A DNA stretch of 64,000 bases from Gaeumannomyces sp. JS-464 (taxonomy: Eukaryota; Ascomycota; Sordariomycetes; Magnaporthales; Magnaporthaceae), in the NCBI GenBank assembly GCA_002197995.1, contig NGZR01000001.1:7874001-7938000 (forward strand). The letters are read 5' to 3'. Position 1 is the stretch's first letter; each line of letters starts with the position of its first letter. A program made the position numbers and the translations under genes. The notes beneath the pieces were generated by a model. The model did no database searches and was not told the origin of the DNA. It worked only from the letters and a program-made list of their open reading frames with translations. Shown piece by piece: positions 36,848 through 47,594 of the stretch.

Positions 36848-38701
36848 TCACCCGTGCGTGCTCGACAATCTCATTGACCAGATCGCCCTTCTTTTCGTCG
36901 TAGTAGTGGCACATCTGCGAGGGCAGGGGGATCTCCTTGTAGTCGTCGTCCTCGCCCAGGATGTTGAGGTTGATGTTTGCCGACTTGCTGGTGAAGATCT
37001 TTGTCGAGGCGCTCTCGCGGCTGAAGTAGACCTGGGCGCCGTCGATCTGGTCCATGAGCACCGTCGGGATGCTGCCCATGACCTGCAGGCCAAAGTTTGC
37101 CGACTTGACCACGTCCACCGTCGACACGAGCGAGTCCACCACGAGCGACAGCCGGTTGGTGTTTTCGATCGTCACCGCGTTGGCCTTGCCCTTGACGATA
37201 ATGGTCGTCGCGCTGCACTTGCTGATCAGGATGGACTGCGACATGTTGGCCTCGACCTCGATTGGCAACGACTCCTTTTCAAAGTTTTCCTACAAGAGGC
37301 GGGGCAGGTAAGCACATGAGAGCTATCGCGCGGTCGCGCCAAGAGATCATGAAAGGTTCCCACTTACGATGGTCCACTTGTTCCCGTCCAGCTCCTTCTT
37401 GGGCGGCTTCTTGACGCGCATGCTCTCCGGCTTCGGCTTCTTACCCGGAGCCGGGCTCTTGCCGCGGACGGAGCCCTCACGGTCCGGCACGGTGCTCCCA
37501 GCCCTCAGGGCCGGGTTTTTGTGCGTCATCTCGGACTTGTCCACTTTGCGCAGGCCCTTGGTGACGTCTTCGCCCCTGTTGAGCTCCGAGAATACGGCGT
37601 TGATGCCGGTCGCGGCGGGGGCGGCGCCCTCCTCCTTGATCTTCAGGACCGGAGGGGGTCCCGGCGGGGGCGGCGGCGGAGGGCCTCCAGCGGCGGCGGG
37701 AGCTCCCGGGGAGGACGAGGCACGGCTGGGAGCGGAGTCAAGGACTTAAGCACCTGCTCCGCGGGCGCTCCCTGGGCGTTCCACGGGATACCATTAGAGA
37801 AGTACTGCTTGACGTACTCGGCCAGGTCCTTGAACAGTTGCAGCAGCGCGCCGGCCCATTGGACGTGTTCGGGATCCCTATGCAGCGGAGTAGAGGTGGC
37901 CATGGTCAGAGAGGTCACGTTCTCGTCGCGTCGCAGAGGGTGGTGCTTACTTCTCCTTGTATTGCATCCGGACCTTGTTCGCAAACAGTTGAGCGCTGTC
38001 GGCACAGCTCTCAACATGCTTGTAAGGCTTGGTGTCGACCGTAACCCACGCCAGGACCATGATGCCCTCAGCGACGGTGCTCAGGTGGTGGAAAACATCG
38101 GAGCCACGGCTGTTGTCCTTGAGGTTCTGCGCGCCCATTATGCAGTCGCTGGTGGGCTTCAGCAGGTCCTGGTACACGGACATCTCTGAGCCGTTGAGGT
38201 CGGGCTTTTTGGCCTTGGTCGTGATCAGGAGGAATTGGCGCTGAGCCTGGAGGCCCTTGAGCAGGATGGCGGCCTGTTGAGAGCGCGGTCAGCCGCCGTC
38301 CTGTGCGTTTCTCGGCCTCTCTTCCACGCCACAACTCACCTGCTCGGCCACAAGCCCCCCAACCTTCTCGCTGAGCTTGACATAGGCGGCGGCTGAGGAG
38401 CTTATCAGGGTATCGAACTCCTCGATGGATTCAGGGACCGATTCGGCGGGTGGAGCGGGGGCGCGGGACGGTGCTGTAGGGGGCGCGGGAGGGGCGCCAG
38501 GAGTTGCGGCGGTGGTCTGCAGGCCCGGGACGGCCTGTGGCAGCTCGATCGTAGACGAAGCTATGTCCTCGAGCCGGGCGGTCGCGGCTTCGAGTCTAGG
38601 GAGGCACGGGCGCACGTCAGCACGGCACACGCTGTAGCAAGGCAGGCGAGCACGTACCGCTTGATGAGCGTGGTCAGGTTGTGCATATTGTTGGTCGCCA
38701 T
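36848..38701 (-). CDS. SRV2: Adenylyl cyclase-associated protein (Srv2/CAP)
   Basis: Actin-monomer recycling and cyclase-binding protein. Start MATNNMHNLTTLIKRLEAAT, oligomerising N-terminus, helical-folded domain (AEGIMVLAWVTVDTKPYKHV), a Pro-rich stretch (GGPPPPPPPGPPPVLKIKEE), a WH2-like segment (LNRGEDVTKGLRKVDKSEMT) and the beta-helix CARP domain (ESLPIEVEANMSQSILISKC, NAVTIENTNRLSLVVDSLVS). Exons: 38701-38658, 38595-38340, 38273-37951, 37877-37368 and 37289-36848. One base is missing near 37741. At the 3' end VNEIVEHA should be followed by G and stop (36848); as given, an extra C near 36855 makes the frame run on to 36675. Confidence 0.94.
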
Positions 38702-39888
38702 TGTCGCGCGCAGGGGGCTTGCCGCCGTGTTCTCTTCTTGTTCGGGTCAGGGTTGCGCTTGCTGGCCCGGTACCGTCCTTGAGCCTTTCTGGGGAGCGCG
38801 GGAAGTCGCTTGAGCTCGTGCAGCTTCGATGTTGGGACGTTGGTCTACCTTGGGCACGGGCCCACAGGCGGGGATCGCGAGCTGCAGGTCTGGGAACAGT
38901 GTTTGGGATTATCAAGCGTCGCCAGGACGAAGAGCGCAGGTTTAGTCACTGGTGTATAGGCACGCAAGCAGTCTAGGGAGCCGCTTTATTTTTCCGTGCC
39001 TGGCAGCTGTCGGCTGATGAAGATCGCGAGATGCACGCAACGTCTCAGAGCTGCCAGGTCGCAGCGGGTAAGTCGTCCAAGAGTGGGGCCGCTAATCCCT
39101 GGCATAATCTGCCCCCGGTGGCGTGTTTCCACGATGATGATGATAATGGGCGGATCGATGAGCTGAAGAATAGGCGGCATTCACGGCCTCGGAATAATTA
39201 TGTCAGCATAAAACATGCCTCTTTTCGAGAGTATGCTTCTTCACTCCTTTCTTGCTATGAATGTCCTTCATTTTGCAATGGATCCCAGCCTGTTCCATCC
39301 TCGGATAGATCTCACAAATACGAAAGCCAGCCACACTGGACAGCCACAGTAACTCTTCGATTCTTCGCAGCGTTGTAATGAGTGTGCCTAGGTACCGATG
39401 TAAACACATGCCTGCAGCCAACGTCGTGTATGCGCAGGTAAACGGCGGCTTGACGTACCCTCCACTGCATGTCACCGTTGTTTGCCTCCATCTTGTCAAT
39501 TGGAGGCACGCTAGTGGCCGAAACCCGCCCATTCCCTTGGTGCGCCCCCACATCCCCGCAGCTGCTACCCCGAGCCCCGAACCGAGCTCCCATTGCCGGC
39601 CTTTTTTTGGGACGAACTTCTTTTCTTTCGCCAAATACCTTTCATGTTTCCTTTCAACCGACCCAGCTTGTACTCGTAGAAGCTTTCCACTTTCCCGTTC
39701 TCCATCGGCTTTCCGTAACGACCTGTCTTCGCCTGTATCGGCCGGTACCATTTTTGTCATCTGTCGATTGTGAAGCAAGCGTCTCTCGTTTATCATCATC
39801 ACCTACGCCTTCACCGTCACTCCGATCTCGGCCACTTCGTCCCAAGCCTAGCTCGAGGTTCGCTCACTACCTAGCTAGCCCTGGCACC
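38702..39888. promoter_or_regulatory. Divergent region between CAP and the b5-FMN dehydrogenase
   Basis: About 1.2 kb. A GCCTAGGTACC motif is at 39387-39397. From ATG 39469 a frame is open and continuous with the downstream dehydrogenase, so an N-terminally extended product cannot be excluded. The pyrimidine-rich composition favours an untranslated leader. Confidence 0.45.
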
Positions 39889-41489
39889 ATGACCCTGTCA
39901 GGCGTGGAAGTAGCCAAACACAACAGCAAGGACTCTTGCTGGGTTGTTGTTCATGGCAAGGCCTACGATGTGACCGAATTCCTACCAGAGCATCCCGGAG
40001 GTACCAAGATAATCCTCAAGTATGCTGGCAAGGATGCCACGGAGGAGTTCGATCCTATCCACCCCCCTGACACGCTCGACAAGTACCTGGACAAGTCGAA
40101 GCACCTCGGCCCTGTCGACATGAGCACCGTGAGCAGGCTAACCAAGGAGTGGATCCCGACGACGAGGAGAGGCTGAAGCGCTTGGCCGCCATCCCCTCGC
40201 TTGAGCAATGCTACAATTTGCTGGACTTTGAGGCGGTTGCGTCGAGGGTTATGAAAAAGACCGCCTGGGGCTACTACTCAAGCGCCGCCGATGACGAGAT
40301 TGTAAGCATGCATCTCTCAGATTCTCTGGATCCCCCAATCAAGGCGGCCACAACCCTGTTACATGGGTGTGCTGCAGCTCCAGACTCGCTCGGCAAGCAC
40401 TCACTAACCGCTACTCCTCCAGACTCTTCGTGAGAACCACTCGGCCTTTCACCGTATCTGGTTTAGGCCCAAGGTCCTCATAGATGTTGAGAATGTCGAC
40501 ATCTCGACGACCATGTTGGGTACCAAAACGGACGCCCCGTTCTACGTCACCGCCACAGCTCTGGGCAAGCTGGGCAACCCAGACGGGGAGGTCTGCCTGA
40601 CAAAGGCGTCGGGAAAGCATGGGATCATCCAAATGATCCCGACGCTCGCGTCATGCTCGTTTGATGAGATAATGGACGCTGCGAAGGCAATTCAGATCCA
40701 ATGGCTGCAGCTGTACGTCAACAAGGACCGTGAGGTGACCAAACGCATTGTGCAGCATGCGGAGCGCCGAGGTTGCAAGGGATTGTTTATCACTGTGGAT
40801 GCGCCGCAACTAGGCCGGCGCGAGAAGGACATGCGATCGAAATTCACCGATCAGGGCTCCGACGTTCAGCGGGGCCAGACGACGGACACTTCGCAGGGCG
40901 CCGCGCGACATCTCGAGCTTTATCGATCCGGCGCTGCGGGAAGGACATGGCTTGGTTCCGGAGCATCACCAAGATGCCTATCGTGATCAAGGGCGTGCAA
41001 CGGGTCGAGGATGTCATCAAGGCGGCCGAGGCCGGGCTGGACGGCGTTGTGCTGTCGAACCACGGCGGCCGGCAGCTCGAGTTTGCGCGCTCTGGCATTG
41101 AGATCTTGGCAGAGACCATGCCTGTGCTCCGGCGTATGGGTCTGGCAGACAAGATCGAGGTCTACATCGACGGAGGCATCCGGCGCGGCACCGATGTGCT
41201 CAAGGCGCTTTGCCTAGGTGCCAAGGGCGTGGGCATCGGGAGACCGTTCCTGTACGCCATGTCGGCGTATGGTGTCGACGGCGTCGACCGGGCCATGCAG
41301 CTGCTCAAGGACGAGCTTGAAATGAATATGCGCCTTCTTGGCTGCACAAGCGTGGACCAGCTCAACCCGTCCCTGATCGACACCAAGAGTCTGTTCAACC
41401 ACGGAAACGGGACACCGATAGACAACCTGTCTCATACCGTCTACAGTCCCCTCAGCAACCCGCCGCAGAGGACGGGCGCAAAGCTGTGA
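39889..41489 (+). CDS. Cytochrome b5-FMN alpha-hydroxyacid dehydrogenase (cytochrome b2-like) with C-terminal AKL
   Basis: L-lactate dehydrogenase (flavocytochrome b2) architecture: an N-terminal cytochrome b5 domain with the haem motif [20 protein letters not shown] and a second His in [11 protein letters not shown], then the FMN domain: [54 protein letters not shown], catalytic His in [18 protein letters not shown], and phosphate-binding [20 protein letters not shown]. One intron, 40302-40422 (GTAAGC...CCAG). Ends RTGAKL, a peroxisome-type signal, whereas yeast Cyb2 sits in the intermembrane space. Frame breaks near 40150, 40900 and 40940. The substrate (lactate, glycolate, mandelate or other) is not decided by the sequence. 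Confidence 0.91.
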
Positions 41490-42922
41490 GGGGTGAGGAG
41501 GATTTATGCACCTAGGCGGATAAATGTTTATGATATAGTTCGGATTTTACCAGGCCAAGTTTGACAGCGATCGACTTTGTATAGATACATCAGCTTCTCG
41601 AAAAACCTAAACAACCTGACGTTATGCACTACGGGAAGGTTGTTCAATAGGTATGGGATCGATCGAGATGCGCAAATTACATGTTGTTTTCAACAAGGAG
41701 TCCCTATCCTCACGGAGATAATGCTGAAGGCTACTAAGGGGGCAGGCGCCGTCGAACCGGGCCCGGCAGGGAGACACCTGGAGTGCTCTCCGAGGGAACC
41801 GAATCGAAGGGCATGTTAATCGCACTAATGTAAGTCATCTCTCATGCTGGGGCCAGTGAGAGGACAAGAGACATGCAGCTAGCCCTGCAGGCGCATGCAT
41901 GTGACCCCAGATCCGACATCTGTCCAGAGTCAGATCCATCACACTCTCTACCCGGGCGAGTTGTCCAGTCGCACACCGTCGGACTCGCCAGGTGAGCCAG
42001 GTATGGAGGGACTTGCATCATCATCAGCGTCTTTGTAACTGCGCCACGGCTCCCCTTGTGTATATCCTGAGACTGAACGAGGGCGCCGCCGCCTTTCCAA
42101 GTTGCTGTTTCCACCGCACGCCTCAGTCTTTCTGCCGTCTTGGTACCTGGTACCAGTTGTGTAATCTGTATCGGAGAGGACCATTGCAATCGGAGCTATT
42201 GGAAGGGGCACGTTCTGGGTGGAATGAGTATGTGGCACTCGGCTTATCATGCAGGCGGCTGTGTGTGATATCTGGACCCAATCCCAAATCAATTGCGAAT
42301 AGCGCGCTCTGCTCGCACAATGTAGAACCTCGACTTGGGGCTGGACGGCACTGAATTCAGCTTGCAAACTATTTTGGTTCTTTTCTCCCAAATACCACAT
42401 AAACAGGGCATTACAATGAGCCCGGTCGCGCGGTCACCGGACCATTCAAGAGATCCTATTGGCAAGCGGAGTTCAGCAGGCACAAAAAACAGGCCCCCGC
42501 ACCCTCACCCGCGATTGTCGCCGCCTGACCGTCGCTTTTCCAGCCTGCCTTTTCCTACCCACCACCCACGCTCTTTTGCTCTCCTTTCTCTTCATTTGTT
42601 TCGTTCTTTTCTTCTTAGCCGGGGTGATTCAAGGGTTGCTGAGTTTCTTTCCTCTTCGTCTGTCATTTGGTCGTTTCATTTCTCCTTCTCCACCGACGGC
42701 CTGGGCAGATCGACCATTGTTTACTGCCGTACGGACGCCTTGCGATCGCCACTCTGAGAGCCAGAGTGAGCAGGCACTGGAGGATGTCGCGGAGAACTTG
42801 AGGCGGAATACCCTCCCCTCAGCTCCAGGTTTTCAGAACTCCCCTAATCCCTTGCGTAGGACTCCGAGTCCGACGCGGATCCAGGAAACCGCAAACGCCG
42901 GACCCTCCAAACCTTGCCCGCC
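41490..42922. other. Intergenic region upstream of Rab gene
   Basis: 1.4 kb without a supportable gene. The last 400 bases are strongly pyrimidine-rich (CTTTTC runs at 42530-42690), a typical fungal leader or promoter. Confidence 0.45.
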
Positions 42923-44089
42923 ATGTCGTCGCTGGAGGCCAAGATTGTGGTGGTCGGCTCCCAGGGAGTGGGGAAGACATCGCTGGTTATGCGATATTGC
43001 AAAGGGTCCTTCAACCCGGCACAGGTTACGTCGACGGTCGGCGCAAGTTTCCTGGCCAAGCGCGTCGTGGACAGCGACACAGACACAGTCGTGCGACTCC
43101 AAATCTGGGATACCGGTATGTGCGCTCCAGCGCCCCTCCTTGGCATCGGCCCGGAGATATGTGTGTCTTTGTCGGTAGCCGCCGGCTGACAGTCCTGCGC
43201 CCTTCTTTGCGACACCGATATAGCCGGCCAAGAGCGCTTCCGATCGATATCGAAACTCTACTACCGCGGCGCGAACGCATGCATCCTGTGCTACAGCATA
43301 ACGGACGCGCAGTCGTTCGCAGAAATGGGTCTCTGGCTCAAGGAGCTCCGACGAAACCTACCCTCCGACATCGTCCTGCACGTCGTGGGGACCAAGGCCG
43401 ACATCGTGGCGCGCGACCCCGCGCGGCGCGAGGTGCCGTTCGAGCGCTGCATCGCATACGTCGCCGAGAACCTGGCCCTGGGCCAGAGCAGCACCCCGCC
43501 CGCGACCGCGACCCCGCTTCTGCCAGGCGGCGACAGCCTGCACCCGGGGAGCGGCGGCCCCTCGACCTCGTTCATGACGCCGCCGCTCCTGCCCAGCGCC
43601 GAGCCGCGCAGCCCGAGCTCCAAGCGCAGCAGCGGCTTCTGGGGCATGGAGGTCGGCTGGGACGCCTGCCACGAGATCTCGGCCGAGAGCGGCGAGGGCG
43701 TCGAGGAGGTCTTCCGTGTCGTCACGCGCAAGCTGGTCGAGCAGAACCGCAAGATGCAGCAGGCGCTGCTGGCCGCCGCCGCGACGCCCGGGATCGGGCC
43801 CGGTCCCGGCGCCGGCGGGTACGGGGCCGACGGATCTCACGGGGCCCTGATGCCGGGTGGCGGCGGGGCGGGAGGTGCAGGCGGCTTCGACGAGTCTGCC
43901 ATGGCAGGCTACTTCGATGCCAACCCGCGCGGCAGCTTTCGCGTTGGCAGGGACCGGAGGAGCTGGCTCTTCTCCCCCGGCATTCCCGGCATGTCCCAAG
44001 CCATACCGGTGGACCAAGCCGCGGCGTCCTCGCGGAGCGGTGAGCAGGGCGGCGAGGATGTCGTTGCAAGGCGCCGAGGCTGCTGCTAA
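42923..44089 (+). CDS. Rab-family small GTPase with a long Ser/Pro/Gly-rich insert
   Basis: Membrane-traffic GTPase. P-loop GSQGVGKTS at residues 12-20, switch I around TSTVGASFLAKRV (similar to the Rab5/22 group), DTAGQERFRSISKLYYRGAN, GTKADIV in place of the usual NKxD, and a probable G5 motif in ISAESGEG. It ends RRRGCC for double geranylgeranylation. Two exons, 42923-43115 and 43224-44089, 352 residues, well above the usual 200-220. About 60 residues rich in Pro, Ser and Gly separate the fourth and fifth GTPase motifs, and a Gly-rich tail of about 80 residues follows. Frame is clean, so the insert is real in this sequence. Exact subclass unresolved. Confidence 0.9.
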
Positions 44090-45133
44090 GCAGACTGTCC
44101 TCGTGTGAGATCAGCCGGCCTGTTACCCCATTCACAAGAAACTCTCCCCCTTATTCTTTTTTGCCTCCAACCTTCCCGATAAACCCCCATCATACCTCAA
44201 CTTGCTCGTCATCTTTCTTTTGCGAACGTGGACCCTCATTTGGCTCAGATGGCTTTCGGAGCGAGCGAGTTTTGCAGCGACTGTGACGATACGATACCCG
44301 GGGCCAGATGTGGATTACATTAGGAAGGAGGTTTGGCTCTTGACTGAAAGGGGCCATTGCTTCCTCGTTTCCCCTCCTTTTTCATCTCTCATACTCATCT
44401 CCTTTTAGCCCGTTGGATTTCCCTCGGACTCATGGTTATTTGCATTTCCCCCACACTGGTTTCTTGAACTCTATCCACGCAACAAGTTCATTGTTTATTT
44501 TTTAGGTTTTCTGGTCGTCTTCTGGGCGCGGCACTCTGGTAATGGCATTCATCCAGGCAAAGGCAAATTCAGGGGCATGGAAGGACATGGAGAGCGTTTA
44601 ATATTGCTAGGTCTACTACATACGCTCAACTCTTGGGTTCATATAATTTGGTTCGTCGCAGCACGCAAGCCCTCGAATCCGGCGAGAACGAGGTGAGCCG
44701 ACAAGGTACTCTGTCTTGGAGCTGTGAGCTACATGCTAAATGGCATGCATTCTCCGCCCCCAAATGCACGCCCGGCTCAGCATGCATGAGCTCGATACCT
44801 TTGACGTAACTGGAGACTGCGGGGGTTGGATTGCATCCCCGCTGACTCCTTCCACTACCGGCGTCTGCCGCCCACCCAAATTTTTGTCTGGAACAAAAAA
44901 AATGGAATGATTTTCTTTTTATCTAATCCATCTTATCGGCCGAACCCCTCCCTGACCCTTTCAATTTTCCTCCTCGAATGCGACAGGAACTGCAGGCCGC
45001 AAGCACTGAAGGCGCATTCATCGGGCGGAAACCTTGACGCATATTTTACGTCTCACACCCCTTGGGTGATTTCTTTCTCCTGTCAGATCTTGAGTCCGAT
45101 TTTTTCTTCCATCTGCTTATTATCCTTGCACCA
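44090..45133. other. Intergenic region, Rab to DOHH
   Basis: About 1 kb with no supportable gene; pyrimidine-rich leader just before the DOHH ATG. Confidence 0.4.
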
Positions 45134-46205
45134 ATGGCGCCGGCGGCGGATGTGCAGGCGTCGCCCGCGGTGGACCCCACCATCGCGTCGCTGCGCAAGA
45201 CGCTCTGCGCCGAGGACAGCCAGCTCGCGCTCCGGTTCCGCGCGCTCTTCTCGCTGAAGCATATGGCGAAGCACTCGGGCGACGACGCGACCTCGCGGGC
45301 GGCCGTCGACGCCATCGCCGCCGCCTTCACGTCCCCCTCGGCGCTCCTGAAGCACGAGCTCGCCTACTGCCTGGGCCAGACGGGCGTCCCCTCGGCCGAG
45401 CCCTACCTCGTGTCCGTCCTGTCGGACCTGGAAGAGGACCCCATGTGCAGGCACGAGGCCGCCGAGGCCCTCGGCGCTCTTGGAAACACGAGCAGCCTCG
45501 AGGTCTTGCGCCGCTTCCGGGACAGACCCGGCGAGCAGGTCGTCGTGACGGAGACGTGCGAGATCGCAATTGATAGGATAAACTGGGAGAACTCCGAGGA
45601 GCGGACAAAGGAGAAGCTCAAGCAGAGGCAAGTCTTGTTTTTCATCTTGTTCAGCATGCCATGTGACGACTGACATCCTTTGTGCTACAAAAAAAAATAG
45701 CGATTTCGCCTCGGTCGATCCTGCTCCGCCCATGGCGCAACAAAACGACGAGAACGTGCAGAAGTTGGGCGAGACGCTCATGGACACCTCGAAGCCGCTC
45801 TTCCAACGATACCGCGCCATGTTTGCTTTGCGGGATCTCGCTTCTCCCCCCGACCTCCCCACGGCTGTGCCTGCAGTCCTAGCTCTCGCTCGCGGGCTCG
45901 AGGATGAATCTGCCCTGTTCCGCCACGAAATCGCATTTGTGTTTGGACAGCTGTCCCACCCGGCCTCTATCCCCGCGCTAACCGCAGCGCTGAGCAACGT
46001 CGAGGAGGCAAGCATGGTTCGTCACGAAGCCGCAGAAGCGCTGGGTGGGCTTGGGGAGGAGGAAGGTGTTGAGGCCACGCTGAGGAAGTTCCTGAATGAC
46101 AAGGAGCAGGTCGTGCGGGAGAGCTGCATCGTCGCTCTGGATATGGCCGAGTACGAGAAGAGTGGGCAGACCGAGTATGCGTTGATTCCAGAAGTCGCAG
46201 CTTGA
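45134..46205 (+). CDS. LIA1: Deoxyhypusine hydroxylase
   Basis: Completes hypusine on eIF5A by hydroxylating deoxyhypusine. HEAT-repeat fold with all four diiron HE motifs: H74-E75 ([10 protein letters not shown]), H107-E108 ([10 protein letters not shown]), H240-E241 ([10 protein letters not shown]) and H273-E274 ([10 protein letters not shown]). Exons 45134-45627 and 45701-46205, 332 residues, close to the family size. The intron between the two HEAT halves has a GC donor (AG|GCAAGT) and a TAG acceptor, joining KQ to SDFASVD in phase. No frame breaks. It converges on RPA12. Confidence 0.97.
45628..45700 (+). other. Non-canonical GC-AG intron in DOHH
   Basis: Donor AGAG|GCAAGT, acceptor AAAAATAG|CGAT. 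Splicing here keeps the frame (K-Q-S-D-F). The open frame from exon 1 otherwise ends at 45673, and no GT donor nearby restores the family sequence. Confidence 0.85.
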
Positions 46206-46461
46206 ACGTCTCGAGTCTCTCCATGCGGTCCTTCTCAAGGTAGTCGGTTGATGTGTAATTATAGGGAACACGTGTATCGGCTGTTGATAGGCGTGCGGCG
46301 CATTGGCGTTTCGGGGCATAAAAAATATGTGTTGGTCCTTGCGGCTCGGGTTTATCGTAGTAATACATTGTAGTCGTGCGCAGTTTCGGAACTTGTGAAG
46401 GGATGCTCATGTCTCGAATAAGCATCGAGCCAAGGCCGTTGGCTTTGCAAGTACACCAAGA

Positions 46462-47004
46462 TCAGTTGTTTTCAGCCCACCTATAGCCACATTGCGTGTC
46501 AGTATTAGCCGTCATTGATGCAATATCCCCAGCGGCCAACTGCACGGCTTACCTGTTCCCGCATTCGCAGTTGTAGAAGATTGTGGAGCCCTCATCGGCG
46601 CTGCGGAGCTGGACGGCGGAGAACCGAACCTCTTTCCTTCCGCATTTTTCACAAGTCTTCTGTGTCAGGGCCTCGGTCACAAGCTCATGACGTTTGACGG
46701 TCTGCACGCTCGACAGCTGTTGGCGCAAAGGCGACGGAAAGTCGGCCGGGGTCGATCTGGTGATGACTGTCTTGGCGGCAGCATCTGCAGTGAACAAAAA
46801 ATTGAGGCTTGTCAATACAATGGCCTTGCCATTTCCGTTGGTTCTTTCTTTCGCCCATTATGTGCAAGGTTGCGACGGGTTCAGCATACCTTTGTTTTCA
46901 GCGCCGCAGCATTCGCAGAGCAGAATGTTCTTCTCACTTCCTTTCGATGCAGGCAGAAGATTACCGCAATCAGTGCAGAAAACCAAAGTCCCAATGGCAG
47001 ACAT
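46462..47004 (-). CDS. RPA12: RNA polymerase I subunit A12.2
   Basis: Zinc-ribbon subunit for transcript cleavage and termination in Pol I. N-terminal ribbon: MSAIGTLVFCTDCGNLLPAS ... LLCECCGAENK. C-terminal TFIIS-like ribbon: KTCEKCGRKEVRF ... STIFYNCECGNRW, preceded by the conserved linker ITRSTPADFPSPLRQQLSSV. The acidic catalytic hairpin is present as RSADEGST. Three exons: 47004-46890, 46784-46553 and a last exon of only 19 nt, 46480-46462 (RWAENN then stop), giving 121 residues like yeast Rpa12. All phases agree and there are no frame breaks. Divergent from SCC2. Confidence 0.95.
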
Positions 47005-47594
47005 TTTTGCGCGATGATTTCGCGTCCCAGACAGAGGTGGCCGTTGTAGGCAGGTGTTTTGATTCCCTCCTGTCTTGTCTGTTGACTTTTTTTTCTCCTT
47101 TTTTTCTCCTCTCGAAGCTCAGGTCAAAGCTGGGCTGTTCCTCCGATATTTTTGTCTCCCATCTGCAAACCGCCAGGTGGGGCTGACAGGTCGTGCACGA
47201 ACCGATTCGTCACTGCTAGCTCCCAGGATCCAGGGATCAAAGCAACTGGGGGTTGGGCCCATCCGTGTCGAGTCGCGGAGCCATGAGCCAATCATCGAGT
47301 GGCACGCGCCAATCTGTGGGTCGCACCTTTTGCAAGGCTGCAAGCAAGCAGGCGCGAGGCAAACGCAGATGGCACCTTCCGCATCTCCTTTGTTGGTGAC
47401 CATCAACCGCGCACGCCGGCAAGCACGCTGCGCCTTCCAGGCAAACCCTCGCTGCCTCGCGCTCACCAACCTACGATCGCCCACAATCTGCCATCGACAC
47501 CACCGCGCCGATCCAGTGGCCAGCCAATGCCATTGGTGCACCATTCGAGGGGTCGCGTACTTGCTTGGGCCATGTCCAGTCCCTGGCCGTAAAG
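47005..47594. promoter_or_regulatory. Divergent promoter, RPA12 and SCC2
   Basis: 590 bases; a T-rich segment at 47085-47115. No gene recognised. Confidence 0.4.

Noticed and set aside
43026..44043. Arg-rich plus-strand open frame overlapping the Rab gene
   Set aside because: Out-of-frame reading of GC-rich Rab exons; low-complexity Arg/Ala composition.
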